Shown here: piece by piece, positions 1-13,424 of the stretch
Numbering within the stretch: position 1 is the stretch's first letter
How the letters are laid out: the number at the start of each line of letters is the position of its first letter
Origin: Lumnitzera littorea
Lineage: Eukaryota > Streptophyta > Magnoliopsida > Myrtales > Combretaceae
Assembly (NCBI GenBank): GCA_024138015.1
Contig: JAMXBB010000009.1
Span: 14,092,263-14,156,262, forward strand
Reading direction: 5' to 3'
Length of the DNA: 64,000 bases
Made by a program: the position numbers and the translations under genes
The notes under the pieces: model-generated
What the model was told of the DNA's origin: nothing
Database searches by the model: none
Seen by the model: the letters and a program-made list of their open reading frames with translations, nothing else

Positions 1-259
1 CCTAAAACCCTCTTCTAAATACTTGATTTTGCTAAAAAAATTTAGGAACATGTAGAACCCCACCATCCCATTTAAACCATCACCCTCTCTCTCTCCTTCC
101 CTACTTCCATTTTTCCCATTTTTTCTCCTAATTTTCAACTTCATTTTCGCTATCCAACACCCACTTTCCCAACATAAAATGAGAAATAAGAGAAGGATTT
201 CTACATCAAAAATATTCCTAAATCAAGTAGTTGTATTTTCTTTGTATTTTTCTGGTATT

Positions 260-1130
260 TTGATTATAATTGTTGTATTATGTATATTAGCTTTTAGGTA
301 TTTTCTTAAGTATATATGTGCACTACTATAGTGGATGTAGTATACATATAACTTAGTGTTTTGCAATGGAAATGTAAATACATGTACTAAATTATATGTA
401 TGTAAGCTTATTTCTCTTAGAAATTATGTTATATGAGTACATATTATTGTACATATTGGAATATCTATATATAAGTACATGTCCATACTTGGATTGAATA
501 AACAATCCTTTGTATAGTTTATGTATGTGTAGAATATGTACATATATGAAGAGTATATATACAAACTATAATAGAACGTATAATATAAATATATGTATAT
601 GCACATAAGATTGGAAACATAGAGATATATATATATATATACTTACACACCATTATACATGCATATTCCCATATGTACATAACCTTATATAATATGAATA
701 TTAAATATTTATAAATATATATACAAAACTGAAAATATATATATGTGTATATAAGTTATGTATTGAAGATTTTTTTAAATATAATAAGAAAATATAAATA
801 TACATGTATAAGAGTATGTCTAAAATCGCATATAAAAATTTTTACACATCTATATGTACATGTATAAAAATACATATAATAATAAGTATACTAAAATTAT
901 AAATATGTATATATATGTATACGTATATGGGGATATGTATGATAATAGTATACATACAAGAATATGTATAAGTACATATACTAGTATGCCAAGGGTATAT
1001 ATATATATATATGTATGTATGTATAGTATACAATATGAACACATACATATTTATAATATTTTATCTAATATAATATAAAGGAAATAAATATGTATATGCA
1101 CACATATATATGGGTTGAAACCTGTAAAGA
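260..1130. repeat. TA-rich low-complexity block inside A1
   Basis: Dominated by TATA, TACA and TGTA steps, with (AT)n runs near 627-652 and 996-1022. Equivalent blocks sit at the same relative place in A2 (about 5640-6260), A3 (about 12720-13740) and A4 (about 47220-47910). Short open frames here on both strands are rich in Tyr and Ile and are composition artefacts. Confidence 0.7.
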
Positions 1131-2401
1131 TATGAAAGGCCCATAATATATTAAATAAATAAATTATAATATCATATAAATATATGTAACGATAATACAA
1201 AATTTAAGAAATATAAAAAATCAAGAAAATCAATAAGTTGCCACATGGACCAATGAAGTCATGTCATGTCAACAATTTACTCTAAATAAGTAAATAAACT
1301 AAAAATTTCACATTAATTAAAGTATGATAATAATAATAAATTAATTAAGAAAATTTACAATAATAACAAATTAAGCTTAAAATGGAGAAATAGTAAAATC
1401 TACATAAATTGGACTTAAAAACAAGATATCATAAAAATATGAAATTTAGAAATTAATTAAATCATAAAAGAATAAAGAAAAGCTCAAAATTGATAAATAA
1501 AAGTATTAGCGTTAAAATAATCAAATTCATAATAATTTAAGCCCATATTGAAAAATGCAGGTTTTAATAGCCAAAATAGATCCCGCTATGTGAACTATGT
1601 TTGAAAACAATGAAAATCAAGTTCATGAATATTAGAATTAGAATGAAAAAGTTATATGCAATTAATGAAACAGCTTAATCTAGGAAAATTAATAGAAACT
1701 TAGATGAACTCAAGTGAATACTTACGTAGATTAGTTAGTTCATTTAGTTTGTTATTATTTTCTTTATTATATAATAATAAGGTAATCTTGATAAAGGTTT
1801 AGATTTTTTTGTAGATTACTACAACCTTTAACATACATCATTACTGAGTGAGTACTCCCTATGATTCCATACTTGTTTGTGTTTGTAATTAATAAATTTA
1901 ATTAATATTATTAAATGAATGACATGTGAGGTTAGGTAATGCATGGTAATGCATGTAAATGCTATTGTTTGTTGAGTTGTAAAGTTACTTTAAATTATAA
2001 TAATGAATCGTTTGTTGCATAGTAGATTTGGTAAAAATGGTACTGTTTGTGATATTGATTAATCATACAATAATTGAACTTAATTATATCTAGCTTATTT
2101 AAATAAATTAATTCATGCATTACATATTGTAGACACCTAATTTTTGCCCCTCCATATTCTTAATTTTTATTTTTACAAAAAGGGTCATAATTCAAAAAGA
2201 TAAAAAAAATAATAAAAATTAACAAATAATGAAAATACCAAAAAAAAAAAATAAGAAAAGGAAAAATCATAAAAATTTCGTAGATTTTTAGGAAGTAATT
2301 TATATTAGGAATAATTAGTTTTAGTGTTAGTTTAGTTAAAAATTTTATTTTAGGGAATCGGATAGTTTAAATATAATTTAATTATAATGAATGTTAAGCC
2401 A

Positions 2402-2535
2402 CAGGCCAATGGCCTAATGGATAAGTATCGAAGTATTTGGGTTGGATTTAATTTGAGGTCATGGGTTTGAGTCTCAGTAGGCAGATATGATAAGATATGA
2501 TATGGTTTAGACTATATAAATACACACGTAGTCAA
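2402..2535 (+). repeat. tRNA-Arg-like sequence (SINE head or captured tRNA)
   Basis: A pol III A-box-like string TGGCCTAATGG (2410-2420) is followed about 50 bases later by a B-box-like GGTTTGAGTCT (2464-2474). The first part closely resembles plant tRNA-Arg (CATGGCCCAATGGATAAGG, recalled), and the B-box flank resembles its T-arm. No cloverleaf with paired acceptor arms forms, so it is not a functional tRNA. I do not see the equivalent in D2. The downstream A-run (2533-2539) could be a short SINE tail. No convincing TSD was found. Confidence 0.5.
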
Positions 2536-3066
2536 AAAAAGGGGAATAGAAAAAAATAGGAGCCTAATTTCAAAACCGCTGCACGTCTAACAGCAATACA
2601 AACAGCCACTCCACCCTACACTCTCTATCCGTGCACAGCCATCATCCCAACATCAAGCGACCAACCCTAATCAACGTCCCATTCACAAACAAAAACTGAT
2701 CAAAGCCCCCTATCCGAAGTCAACATGACGACTTCAACGCAAAGCCGAAGCCTAATCACCATCCCAATCCATGACTTCGACAAATTCACGCCTAAGTCCA
2801 TGCGTCCATAAGCTTGACACATGGACATCCTCATTTGACTGATTGCAATTCCTAATCCACCGAAATCAATCGAAGTCCAAGTTTCCAATTCCCAGACAAA
2901 ACCAATTCGCCATTCCCAGATGAAAGCATGATGTCTAAATTTCCAAAGATCTAGACTCATTCTCCTAACGTCCAGTCTAAAGTCAAACGAATTTCCAACG
3001 ACCAAATCTCCAAACAATCGCCAAAGTCTACGCAATCCACGAATACAACACGAGGACAATTCTAAA

Positions 3067-3154
3067 TCCATCCAAAGTCTTGACAAAATCCATCCGAAGT
3101 CCTAACGAGTTCCATCCGAAGTCCTGACGAAATCCATCCGAAGTCTTGACGAGT
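3067..3154 (+). repeat. 22-bp tandem repeat, 4 copies, in D1
   Basis: Four contiguous 22-base units of the form TCCATCCGAAGTCYTGACGA plus two bases, followed by a decayed partial unit up to about 3165. Scattered CCGAAGTC words from 2700 to 3240 suggest an older, wider array. It lies in the GC-richer core of D1 (about 2560-3560). Open frames across this core (for example 2700-3086 on the minus strand) have no recognisable homology and are probably chance. Confidence 0.75.
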
Positions 3155-5348
3155 TCAATCCGATTATCAATCTTCATCAATCCGAAGTTCCTACAGTAAC
3201 TCACTGAAGCCTCATCACTTGATGTCCGAAGTTAATACAACAATTCAGTGTCCGATTTCAAAGCCCCCTAACGCAGCAGCCACGACAGCGTCCCCTGTAC
3301 GACACGGCCATGCCCACGCCCACGTCTTGTGCTGTTTATTGATCACACAACTCATAGTGATCAACCAACACTCTACCGTAACGGCTCCACTCAGCAGCAA
3401 CGTCCACCGTCGCTGCACATCACCGAAGCTAGCCCTTGACACAACGCGACTGCAGTAGAAGCAGTAGCCCAGCGAACAGTAGTACGTTCTATACAACAGC
3501 ACCACAGCGCCCAATTCAGCACTGACCGTCACATCTCCACACTTGACAAACTAACACTAACACTTCATCAAATAGCCCGAGTCAGGTTCGATTTTGATTA
3601 TTTTATTTTATTTATTTATTTGTCTCTTTATTTATCATTATAATTCCATTAGTTATTTAGTTAAGTTTATGACATGATAGGTAACTAAATATATGTGTAT
3701 GTATTTATATGCTTAGGTATATTTTTTAGCATCATGACTTTAGGATTTTCTCACTTAGAAAAATTTATTTTGTAAATAAATAAAAATAAAAAATAGAAAT
3801 CCCGTTTTAAAAAATAGGACTTTTAGAGAGTCTTTATAAAATAAAATAAAAGACTTAGTGAATTAGGGCCATTTAGATTTTCTTTGAAAAAATAGATTGA
3901 TAGTAACGTAAACTCGGTCGGTTTTCAAAATTAAAATCAATCAACACATTAAAGATTTTTTGAAAGAACTACGATCATCTGATCCCGGTTAGCAGGTTTG
4001 TAGACACGTTCGGGGTGACGATAAAATATGTAGAAACTTAGGTTCTTTTTTTTCTTTTAATTTTTTATTTATTTATTTTTTATTTAAAAATATTATAATT
4101 AGAAGAATAATCCTAATTTAGGTAAATAGATAGTGGTACCCGTTAAGGGTTTAATAGGTTAACCCCTGAACTTGGAACACTCTGGTTTTTCATTCAAATT
4201 GAAATCAAAGACCGGTAGCCAAATTGTAATTAATTCTCCCAATTGGTTACGGCTTCTTTCCTTTTCCCGACTTCGGTCGGGTGGCGACTCTAAAAATTAG
4301 TTTCAATAAAAAACTGGCATTTCTCAATTTCTTTAGTCGAGGATTAATATTAAATGTGTTAAGGTTTAGTATTAATCGGAAAATGAGAAATTAATTTTAA
4401 ATAAATGAAACCGAAAAATCATGCTCGACATATATGATTAATTCGGTTGTCACATCATACGGAAGTAACAGGAGGTTATGCAAGGGTTGACTTATTTGAT
4501 ATTAGTGTTTTAATATGGTGCATACGTACAACATGACCTTACCTTGGCCTATGGGATTACTAAACGTTGGAGGTACTAACCGCCCAGCTAAAGATCAAGT
4601 TTAGAGGTCTCTGTTTAGCGGTGAGTGTGGACTGTAGGGGGTCCCACTCATAATTATACATGGAACTTGGTTTTTGATTAAAACAAATAGACTGTTTTTA
4701 CTTAAATACGAAACATGGAGTTTTGTAGTAAAATAACTTTAAGTATAATACTTAGATCTAACTGGTGCTGTATATATTCTAATCTTGACTTCAGATGATG
4801 TTAAATTTGAGTTGCATATAGCACCTGGTTAATTATATGTATGACATACTATTTATTCATACATTCATATGCTTGAAATTAATGTTTATATAACTTATTT
4901 ATCGGTGTGGTTGAGAAACAACTCATTAACCTTTATAACTTACACCCTCAAAAACTTTTGGTGTAGGATTACCTGTTTGTGGACGCTGGTTGCAAGATGT
5001 TAGATGTCAATTTTGGGTTATCTTGGGAAGTATATTATAGATATGAGAGTTAAGAAAATATAAATAGACTTTCAAATAGAATTTCATATACTTCTTTATT
5101 ATAACCTTACAGTAGTTATTTTATTGGCAATTTAGATTACTATAACTTTTGTTTAGTATAGTTACTTTAATATAAACTTCATATTAATATAAATATGTTG
5201 TGGCATTATTCTTTTTTGTTTACTCTTGAAAAGCTAGTTGTTAAAGTAGTATTGTATGAAGGGTTGTCAATTAGAAGTGAAACTAATTTATGGTTTTTTA
5301 TATGATATACGACGCATGCTATGACTAGGCCGCCCTTAGGTTATGATA

Positions 5349-8185
5349 TACTCTAATTTCTTTTTCTTTTCCAAAGTCAAAACACAAAATTAAGCTTTCT
5401 CCTTCACCTTTTTTGGTTAACACCCATCCTTCCCTTCAACCTTCCATTTTCCTCTCATTTTTCTTCCTTTTTCAGCATTAACTATTATCCTTAAATTATA
5501 ACAAAATATTCCTTCTTCATCATCACTTATTTACCAATATTAAGAGGGGAATAAGAAGCCTTAACTCCAAGAATTTCAAGATCATGTAATTAAGGATTTC
5601 TTATGTTATTTAGTTATTTCTTTGTAAAATAAGTTTTGTATATTTTTCTTTTATGTTAATATGTACCTATTAGTATTATTATGTTAGAAATATATAGTAG
5701 GAACTATAAGTGTTTTTAGCATCATTTTTAATAATAATTATAAGTACATGTATTTGAATATATGTGTAAACTTTTCTCTTCTTAAATATTTATGTATGTA
5801 TGTATTCAAATATATTTATCAATATGTATATATATGTGTTATACATATTTAATATATTTACATATGGCTCCTTATATATATAGTATGTGTAAATATAAAC
5901 AATATTAACTATACTTCAATATACATATGCATGAGAAATATTGTGAAATATTATGAATACAAGTATACATAAGTAGTTAATAATAGGAGTAGATATATGC
6001 ACCTATATGTATATCTATTATTCTATTTTCTAAGATTTAAATAAGTATACATATTGTATAGTATAAGTATAAATATATGTATATACCTAAAAATATATGT
6101 ATATGTATAATAATAACTTAATTTCTTAAAATAAGTTAATAAGTAAATATATATATGTTTGTTGGACGTGAGCTTAAAGGAGGAAACAAGAGTGATTTTC
6201 TACTATAAAATAATATTTAATTATTTTAGGATGCTATATATGTATGTATTAATATTATAAATTGGTAAAAATATAAAAATTGGACAAAATATGAAAATTT
6301 CCTTTTGAACCAATAAGAAGATCCCACGTTAGCATCTCTTTTTTTTTTTTATTAAAAACTACATTTTACAAAAATAATAAGATAATAACAATAATAAATT
6401 AATTATAAAATTGCAAATATAATAAAAAGTAATATAATTATTAATTTAAGCTTAAAATAATGAAATAAAGAAATTATTACAAAATGAACCCACAAACAAA
6501 AATAATTAGAAAAGATAAAATTTAAACATTATCTAAGCCTATTACAAAATTTAAAATAAAAATAACAAATAAAGTCATCAAGAAGAGTAAAAAATAATAA
6601 TTAAAAATATTTAGGCAAAAAATAAATATAAGAGAAATTACATAAAACCCTCCTAAATTTTGATTCAGATGCGAATTGGCTCCCTAAACTTTCAAAGTAT
6701 GGTTTTTCATCCCTAAACTTTCATAAATTAATAACCCCCTAATTGAGAATAACTCCTTAAATTTTGATTTTTGTATTTAAACACCTTCTAAACTATATGC
6801 TGTTTAGAGAGTATTTATACACTAAAATCAAAGTTTAAGGGATCTTTATGCATTGAAATCAAAGTTTGGGGGGTCTTTATACCCATATAGGAGTTATTTG
6901 CTGATTAATGGAAGTTTAGAGGAAAAATCCACATCTGAGTTAAAATTTAGGAGGGTTTTATGCATTTTCCTCATAAATATATTCGTAACACCCTTGGCTC
7001 ATAATAGAAAATATAAGTTTTAACGTTCAAAATGAACTTCTTTATGTAAAAGGACATTCGAAAATGATAAAAAACAACTATAAGATTATAAAAATTGGAG
7101 ATAAAATGAAAAGGTTATATGTAACTAAAGATTTAAGATAAACCAAGAAAGATAAGTAGAATAACTAAGTTAATGGGCCATATAAACTAATAATTAGGAT
7201 AACCTATAAATTAAATAAATAAATAACATAAGATACAATTATTTCTAAATATACCCATATATATCCTATTTACTTCAATAAATAAGTTAAACCATGCTCA
7301 TGTCATGCTTAGTTATAGCGATAAATTAAGCAAATTATAATAGACATTTGGTTAATTAAGAAGCCTAGCATTTTCAAATACTTATGAGTCTTATTATCTT
7401 GTAGGTACTCAATTGTTAAGCTTTGGACACCCCAAAGGCTTGTAAAGTGAGTATTAATCTAAGTAAGGAAGTTATAATTATTTGCTATTTGCAATCTACT
7501 TGCTGCTTGATGTTTAGGTGTTACTTGTTAGTTGATATTGATTGTCTGTAAAATGATTGATTGCTTTGTGTGTTATTATCCATATGATCATCGCTTTAAA
7601 CCAGTAAATATAAATATTTGACCATAATAATCAGTTATATTTGTCGCATGTTTATGACTCAATTGATATACTTATGGAGGTGTTAACTTTGCAAATTTTT
7701 TGGAAAAGTATTTTTGGAAACATTTTTCCAATCTTAAATGGGTTCTTAGAAATTTTTTTAAGGGCTTGTAGTGCCTGTTGATGATATTTTATTATTGAGG
7801 CAAAACTAGTATGGTATCTTCAACAATAGCAACAAGACTTGTATGGTTGTGCCCATGAGACTTTGGATATATTTAGATAACAAGAGAGCTCACATAATTG
7901 TGCCCAAGAGACCTTAGATACGATTTGTTAATGGTAGATGGCCCTAATTGGGGTCCACTTATTTAGATTAGTATTTTTCTCTTGACTAGGGTAGTAATTG
8001 AGCATTGTTTAGAGGGACAATGCCCTCAAGCAGCTTTATGCGAATAAAGTGAGGTGCTCTATATAGATAAGTACATGGGATAATTGATATGCAATGACGT
8101 AAATCTACACCTTCCAAAGTTTCCAGACTTCTATGAATGTATTGCTTACATTTATCGTATATGTATCAATTTCATGTGTTGCATG
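5349..8185 (+). mobile_element. Family A repeat, copy A2 (diverged, broken)
   Basis: Starts directly at the end of A1 with a pyrimidine-rich block (5355-5560) and then a TA-rich block (5640-6260), the same order as A1 near 60-1130. Weaker matches to A1 and A3 follow (for example 7980-8060). It is cut at about 8185 by unit C. A1 probably inserted into A2, so the missing A2 start would lie left of the window. It contains the MITE at 6631-6972. No coding capacity. Confidence 0.5.
6631..6972. mobile_element. Mutator-like MITE, 342 bp, with 9-bp TSD
   Basis: The ends are inverted repeats of about 40 bp sharing the core CATAAAACCCTCCTAAATTT on both arms, followed by matching CAGATG-like sequence. 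The 9-bp flanks ATAAATATA (6622-6630 and 6973-6981) are identical. Internal text is rich in CTAAACTTT words. It has no coding capacity. TSD length points to Mutator-type transposition. The TSD is AT-rich, but its exact position at both arm ends makes chance unlikely. Confidence 0.8.
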
Positions 8186-10851
8186 TGTGATAATCGAAAC
8201 ACCCCAATTAAGTTAGTAATCTATTTAAGTCGTAAAAATTCTTTTAACTCGTATCGTTGGAAACTACATTCTAATAGAAAATTTCTTAATTTATTTATCT
8301 TTAAATAAATCTAAGCTAGGTTTAAAGTGTATCATATAGTATAGAAGTCCAATTAAGGTTTTGATTTTATTTTTCTAAAACTTTTATTTTATGTACGTAT
8401 TAAATATATTAAATTTTATTTTACGTATGAAATAAAAATTTTATTAGTACTATATAAATTACAATATTTTAATATATGACTTATTTTTCTAAATACTATT
8501 TATTTCCATTTCAATTAATCATTTACTTTTCTATTTTAAGAATAAACCTACCATTTATTCTAGAAAGTTCTAGATCAACCTAAACCTTACCTTAAAACCT
8601 TATCCTATTTCTTTTCCCCTACATTGTCCCCTCAATTTCTCCCTCACTCTCTCATCATCTTCTTTCTCTCTAACCCCTTTACTCTTTTGTAATCTTCTTT
8701 TAAACCTCCCACCAATAAACACCCCCCACTTACCCCCCACCAACCCTACACTCAAAACCCTTAAATCCAACCTTTCGCTCATGTGAATTCTCGTGTCGAC
8801 CTACCATCAATTCTCTTTTACCCTCATTACTTTTTCTCTCACCCTCCCTTAATTTACCTCTTTCGTACACCCACCGAACTTACATGCCTATACTTACTCA
8901 CCAGCGATTGAAGCCGACATCAGACCCTACCTAGACTCAATTATTCATTCTCACTCATTACTTCGATTCGAACTGTGGATAATTTTCTACAATTATATTC
9001 CATGCATTTCAAGCCATTCTAGTAAATTAGTATTTGTTAATTATTTAGATATTTTATTAAATAAATTGTAAGTTCTATATTTTGGTTTCTTGTAGGTTTA
9101 TATTCGATATTGATTCAGTGTCTATCTAGTGTTCCGAACTTAACTTTATTTCACGAGTTGATTCGATTCCATTTTTCGATATTGTATGAGTATAATCTTA
9201 TTTCTATTTTCCGATATTATTGTGAAAAGTAATTATACTAATACTCAATTCCTATTATAATTGGTTTTTTTTTTTGTCATAATCATCATTTTAGTTTGTA
9301 TAAGAATTTGTTATTATACTTTATGTGATACTATTGAATTATGTATATATGTAAATATAGTGTTGGATTTGTATTTCTTGATATATTTGATGTGGGGACA
9401 TTATTTTCTAGCTTGATATACAGTTACGTTAATACCTTATCATATACGTATTTTATTATTGAATTTGTTTACGATGATACTATCTTCTTATTGTTGCACC
9501 TTACTATTAATATTGATGATATTATGATTTAAGTATTTATATTATGATAGTTATTATGATTATATAGTATATTATATTATTTATGAAGTATGTCAGTTTT
9601 GGATTTCGATTATTAATATAGCATTCCTTACGTATTTCCATGAATTATAATATTATCCGATTAAGTACGTATTCTTTTATTACTATATCGATTAGTAAAA
9701 TATTATATATTTTGACACTTTCATCATATGTCTACTTTATATTTTCCTTTATATACATATATATATATTTTACTTTTATGATTTGAGTAATTAAATAATA
9801 TTATATATCAATATGTTAACTTTTTACTCTATCATATTATGTATTTATATTATCTCTAATTTCTATCCTTGATTTATGAATCCATTTGATTATTTTCTTT
9901 TAAAACCTTTGATTAGATAAGTTTATAGGTTCATAACTTTTAGGTAGAACCTAGTTATCGAGTATTTGAGGGTTAATATATATGCTTGTTTTTCAAATAG
10001 ATTCGTGGTGGTTGTCGAATTCCTTCCTTGTTGACATTTGAGCTGTTGATTTGGAATTTGTGAATCGAAGTTCTTTTAGCTATTATGGAGCGATTATAAG
10101 TACGTAGTGCTTGTTTGTATGGATGCGCTTATTAGGACCTTGAGTGTAACCGGACTAATTCATATATGGCCTAATTGACCTTGATTATTGGTTATGCTTG
10201 ACTCACTCACTCTAAAGGCTTACAATGCCAAATCCTTAGAGGAGCAAACACTAATCATATACAAGGTTTTCCTAGTGGACTTTTACATAGGATGATACAG
10301 CTAGAATTTTAGGTTTCTAGTCTTTAGACTCTAGACTCTAGGCGTAAAGGACTTAAAGGAAAACTTATAGTATATCTACCTATGTCTATGGACAAAGATT
10401 AAGGTATGGCTGGGTCATGAGTATCCTTATGTTATATATTAGCTTAAATTGAAGATAATTAAACTATTGTTTGCTTATATTCTATTATGATTGCATTATA
10501 TGCAAGTGTATGGTTTGGTCTTGGCATTCATGTGTGTTTGTATACTCTTATTAGGCTTCAACTCACTTTTCTATTTTTTATAATTGCAATTCAGTTTAAT
10601 AAGCTGTGACAACTATGGAATTAACTATCATTAAGTTGGGAAAGAGAGTTGATTATTAGTTTTGTATGTTGTAAAAGATCGAGATCTAGTTATTTAGTTT
10701 GTTTAAGGCTAAAGTGACTCACCTATGAGTCATTCGAATTGTTGTATCCGGAGAATTATTGTTTTGTACTTGATAAAGAGTTGTTAAAAGTGATTATAGA
10801 GATTATAGTTAATTTTAGAGCTTTAACGTATTCTTGAATAACATGAATATG
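8186..10851 (+). mobile_element. Unit C: LTR-like non-coding repeat
   Basis: Starts TGTGATAATCGAAACACCCC, a form common to plant LTR starts. A C/T-rich block (8560-8900) follows, then a very AT-rich block (9000-9900), then GC-richer sequence with GATTCGTGGTGG near 10010 and CCGGACTAATTC near 10149. This layout parallels families A and B. It appears to interrupt A2 together with A3. The right end is unclear, and no TSD was found. Open frames inside are short and unconvincing. Confidence 0.45.
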
Positions 10852-13393
10852 TGTTACGACTCGAGGGAGTTAGTCATGATAGGTGCCGTATATCGTACAA
10901 AAGACTGTAGATTGATTTCCCTTTTCAATCGATAACCCTTCATGCGATATATAAGGCTACTATTACAACTAACAACCTAGAGTTAAGTAGGTGCAAGTAA
11001 TATAATTATATATTTATGATAACAAGATTATTGAATTGTAAATAATATATATACAAGTAATAACAAATAATAAGTCTGTAACACATCAGATTACTAACTG
11101 ATAATACATTATATTACATAATAAGGTTCAGAGTTTAAGTACAATAGTATAAGTTCACTCTCATCACTAATCTTATTCTCACATCAACCCATCGATGAAC
11201 TACTAACCTTGGACATCCTGCGGCCTGGATCCACGAACAAATCGGCCTACGGAAGCAAACTATGGGGATATAAACTAACTATCATAGTGAGATATTCTCT
11301 CAACCATACAACAAATAAGTTATATAATAATTAAATTCAATCAAATGAATGTATGAACAATTAGTATGTTATACAAATACATGCAGGCGACTAGATACTC
11401 ATGCAACTCAGATTTGGAGATACATCGGTACCAATTAGATTCGGGTATTATACTAGAACTTATATAACAACGAAACTCCGCATTTCATATACAAAAATAT
11501 AATGGTATATTTATTTTCAGTTTTAGTTAAAACTCAGTTCTACGTATGATTGTGGATAGATTCACGCATACCTCACTCTCTTCTAAATGGAGGCCTCTGG
11601 ACTCAACCTTTAGCTAAGCGATTGGTGCCTCAAATGCCTAATGTTCTTGTGGGCTAGGGTAAGGTTATATCACATGTGTGCACTCTACGAAAACACTACA
11701 ATCACAAATAACCAACCTACATATAGCCTCTTACCATCTCTATGTAATGTGACAGTCGGAATTAGTTATACAATGTATGATTATGCATGTTTCAATTTAG
11801 GTAATTTAATTCTGATAATATTAAGTTCTTTATTAAGTGATTAATAAAATCACACACAAATCAATTCTTATTGAATTTACTATGCAACAAACATTGCATT
11901 ATCATACTTTAAAGTAAATTCACTATTATCAAGCAGTTTTATACATAAGTATAACCCAACCTCATACAACATTCAATTATTAATAACAATTAATATTTAC
12001 TATCTACATACACAAGTAAATACGGAATCATTATGAATACTCACTCAGCCATCCTTAGAGTTAAGGATTGTAATAATCGGCTGGTAAGTCAGTATCAATA
12101 TCGTAATCACCTGACATAAAGGGAATATGAAAAGTAGTAAGTATTAGAGTTAAATAGCTAAATTACCATTATACTTAGTATTATTTACCTAAATTAGCTA
12201 TTTGTTCATGTGAAATTAACGATTCAAGCTTTTGAACTAATTGCATATCACTTTTTCGTTTTATCTTGGATTTTTATAAATTTATAGTCCATTTTGATTG
12301 TTTTTAAATGTACTTTCTCATAGAAGGGTTCGTTTTAGACGTTGTAACCCGCAGTTTTGATTATAATGTAAAAGTATTACGAAATTAATTATTTTGACTT
12401 AAATAATTATAAAATATTATTTTAAGCTTTTCTTAGTATAATTATGATTTAATAATTATTTAAATTGTATATTTTGTAATTTGCTTATTTTAAGTCTATT
12501 TTACTATAATTACCCATTTTTACTTATTTTTTAGGTTTAAGATTTATTAATTCAAATTTTCTTCTTTTATTACTCTTCTAATTAATTAATTATATTATTA
12601 TTATTTTTAATTACGAAATTTAATTAATTTATGCTAAGTGATAACGTGGCAGCATATGTTAGTGCTACGTATCACCTGTGTGCATTTTCCTACATTTTCT
12701 TATTTTTTTGTATTTTACGTTATGTATATATATTAATATTTATTACTATATTTTACTAATTTTTTAAATTAATTATTTATTATAATTTTCTTAAAGTTAT
12801 AGTACATATATATGCATATTTATTAAATTACATTATTTATTAAATTAATATTATAGTATATTATATATGTACTATTTAAATATACTCGTATTTCTACATA
12901 TACGATATTGTTCATATATGTATATTTATACGTATAATATACTTATGTATTAAAATATTCTAATCTTATATGTATATATACACTATACGTATGAGTATAA
13001 ATATACACATAATTGTACTTTATATACCTATGTACATATACGGTTATATTACATGTATATATATATACTAAAATACCTAATATAGATAATATTATACATA
13101 GATACATGTATATATTCATCACATCCAGCATACATTTATATATATAAAATTTATAAAATGAAAATACCAAGTATATATACATATATCTACTATACATGCA
13201 TACATACATATATCATATAATAAAAATACTAGATATATATATATATATATACATAGTTACGCATACATAGGGATACATGTAAATAAATAAAGAAAATACT
13301 TACTTGGTATATACATATGTATATAAATAAAGGAAATACATAGTACATATATATATTATATGCGTATACATAAAATAAAATACTAGATATAGT

Positions 13394-13424
<31 letters not shown>

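Larger units (their letters stand above)
2128..4430 (+). mobile_element. Solo LTR D1 (large Ty3/gypsy-type LTR)
   Basis: Starts TGTAGACACC and ends about GCTCGACA, giving TG...CA termini about 2.3 kb apart. CATAT precedes it (2123-2127), and TATAT or CATAT follows depending on the exact end (4428-4430). Family A homology resumes on both sides, so it sits cleanly inside A1. The start matches the reverse complement of the terminus at 50945. The motif GGTGGCGACTCT (near 4280) matches a GGTAGCAACTCT-like motif in D2. A TATAAATA-like box lies near 2513-2520. The partner LTR and internal region are absent. By LTR size and motifs it is probably Tat/Ogre-like (inference). Confidence 0.75.
1..5348 (+). 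mobile_element. Family A repeat, copy A1 (non-coding, LTR-like, truncated at window start)
   Basis: Non-coding unit whose right end (5237-5348) aligns with the reverse complement of the left ends of A3 (10852) and A4 (45219), finishing in a GGTTATGATA-like terminus. Its middle (1830-2127 and 4431-5000) aligns with the reverse complement of 11210-12060. Order: pyrimidine-rich block (about 60-150), TA-rich microsatellite-like block (about 260-1130), then moderately AT-rich sequence with a GC-richer island near 4961-4985. It is interrupted by solo LTR D1. I see no protein homology. The left end lies outside the window, and the strand given is arbitrary (A1/A2 as +). Confidence 0.7.

Noticed and set aside
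1..22. Telomere-type repeat at the window start (CCTAAAACCCTC)
   Set aside because: Only two imperfect units, so chance.
424..1078. Several small open frames on both strands
   Set aside because: They lie in TA-rich microsatellite-like sequence, overlap one another, and are almost all Tyr, Ile and Thr.
2402..2484. Functional tRNA-Arg gene
   Set aside because: A and B boxes are approximate and the acceptor and anticodon stems do not pair.
2700..3532. Frames of 79-128 codons in the GC-richer core of D1
   Set aside because: They overlap on opposite strands and cross a 22-bp tandem repeat inside a solo LTR; no domain is recognisable.
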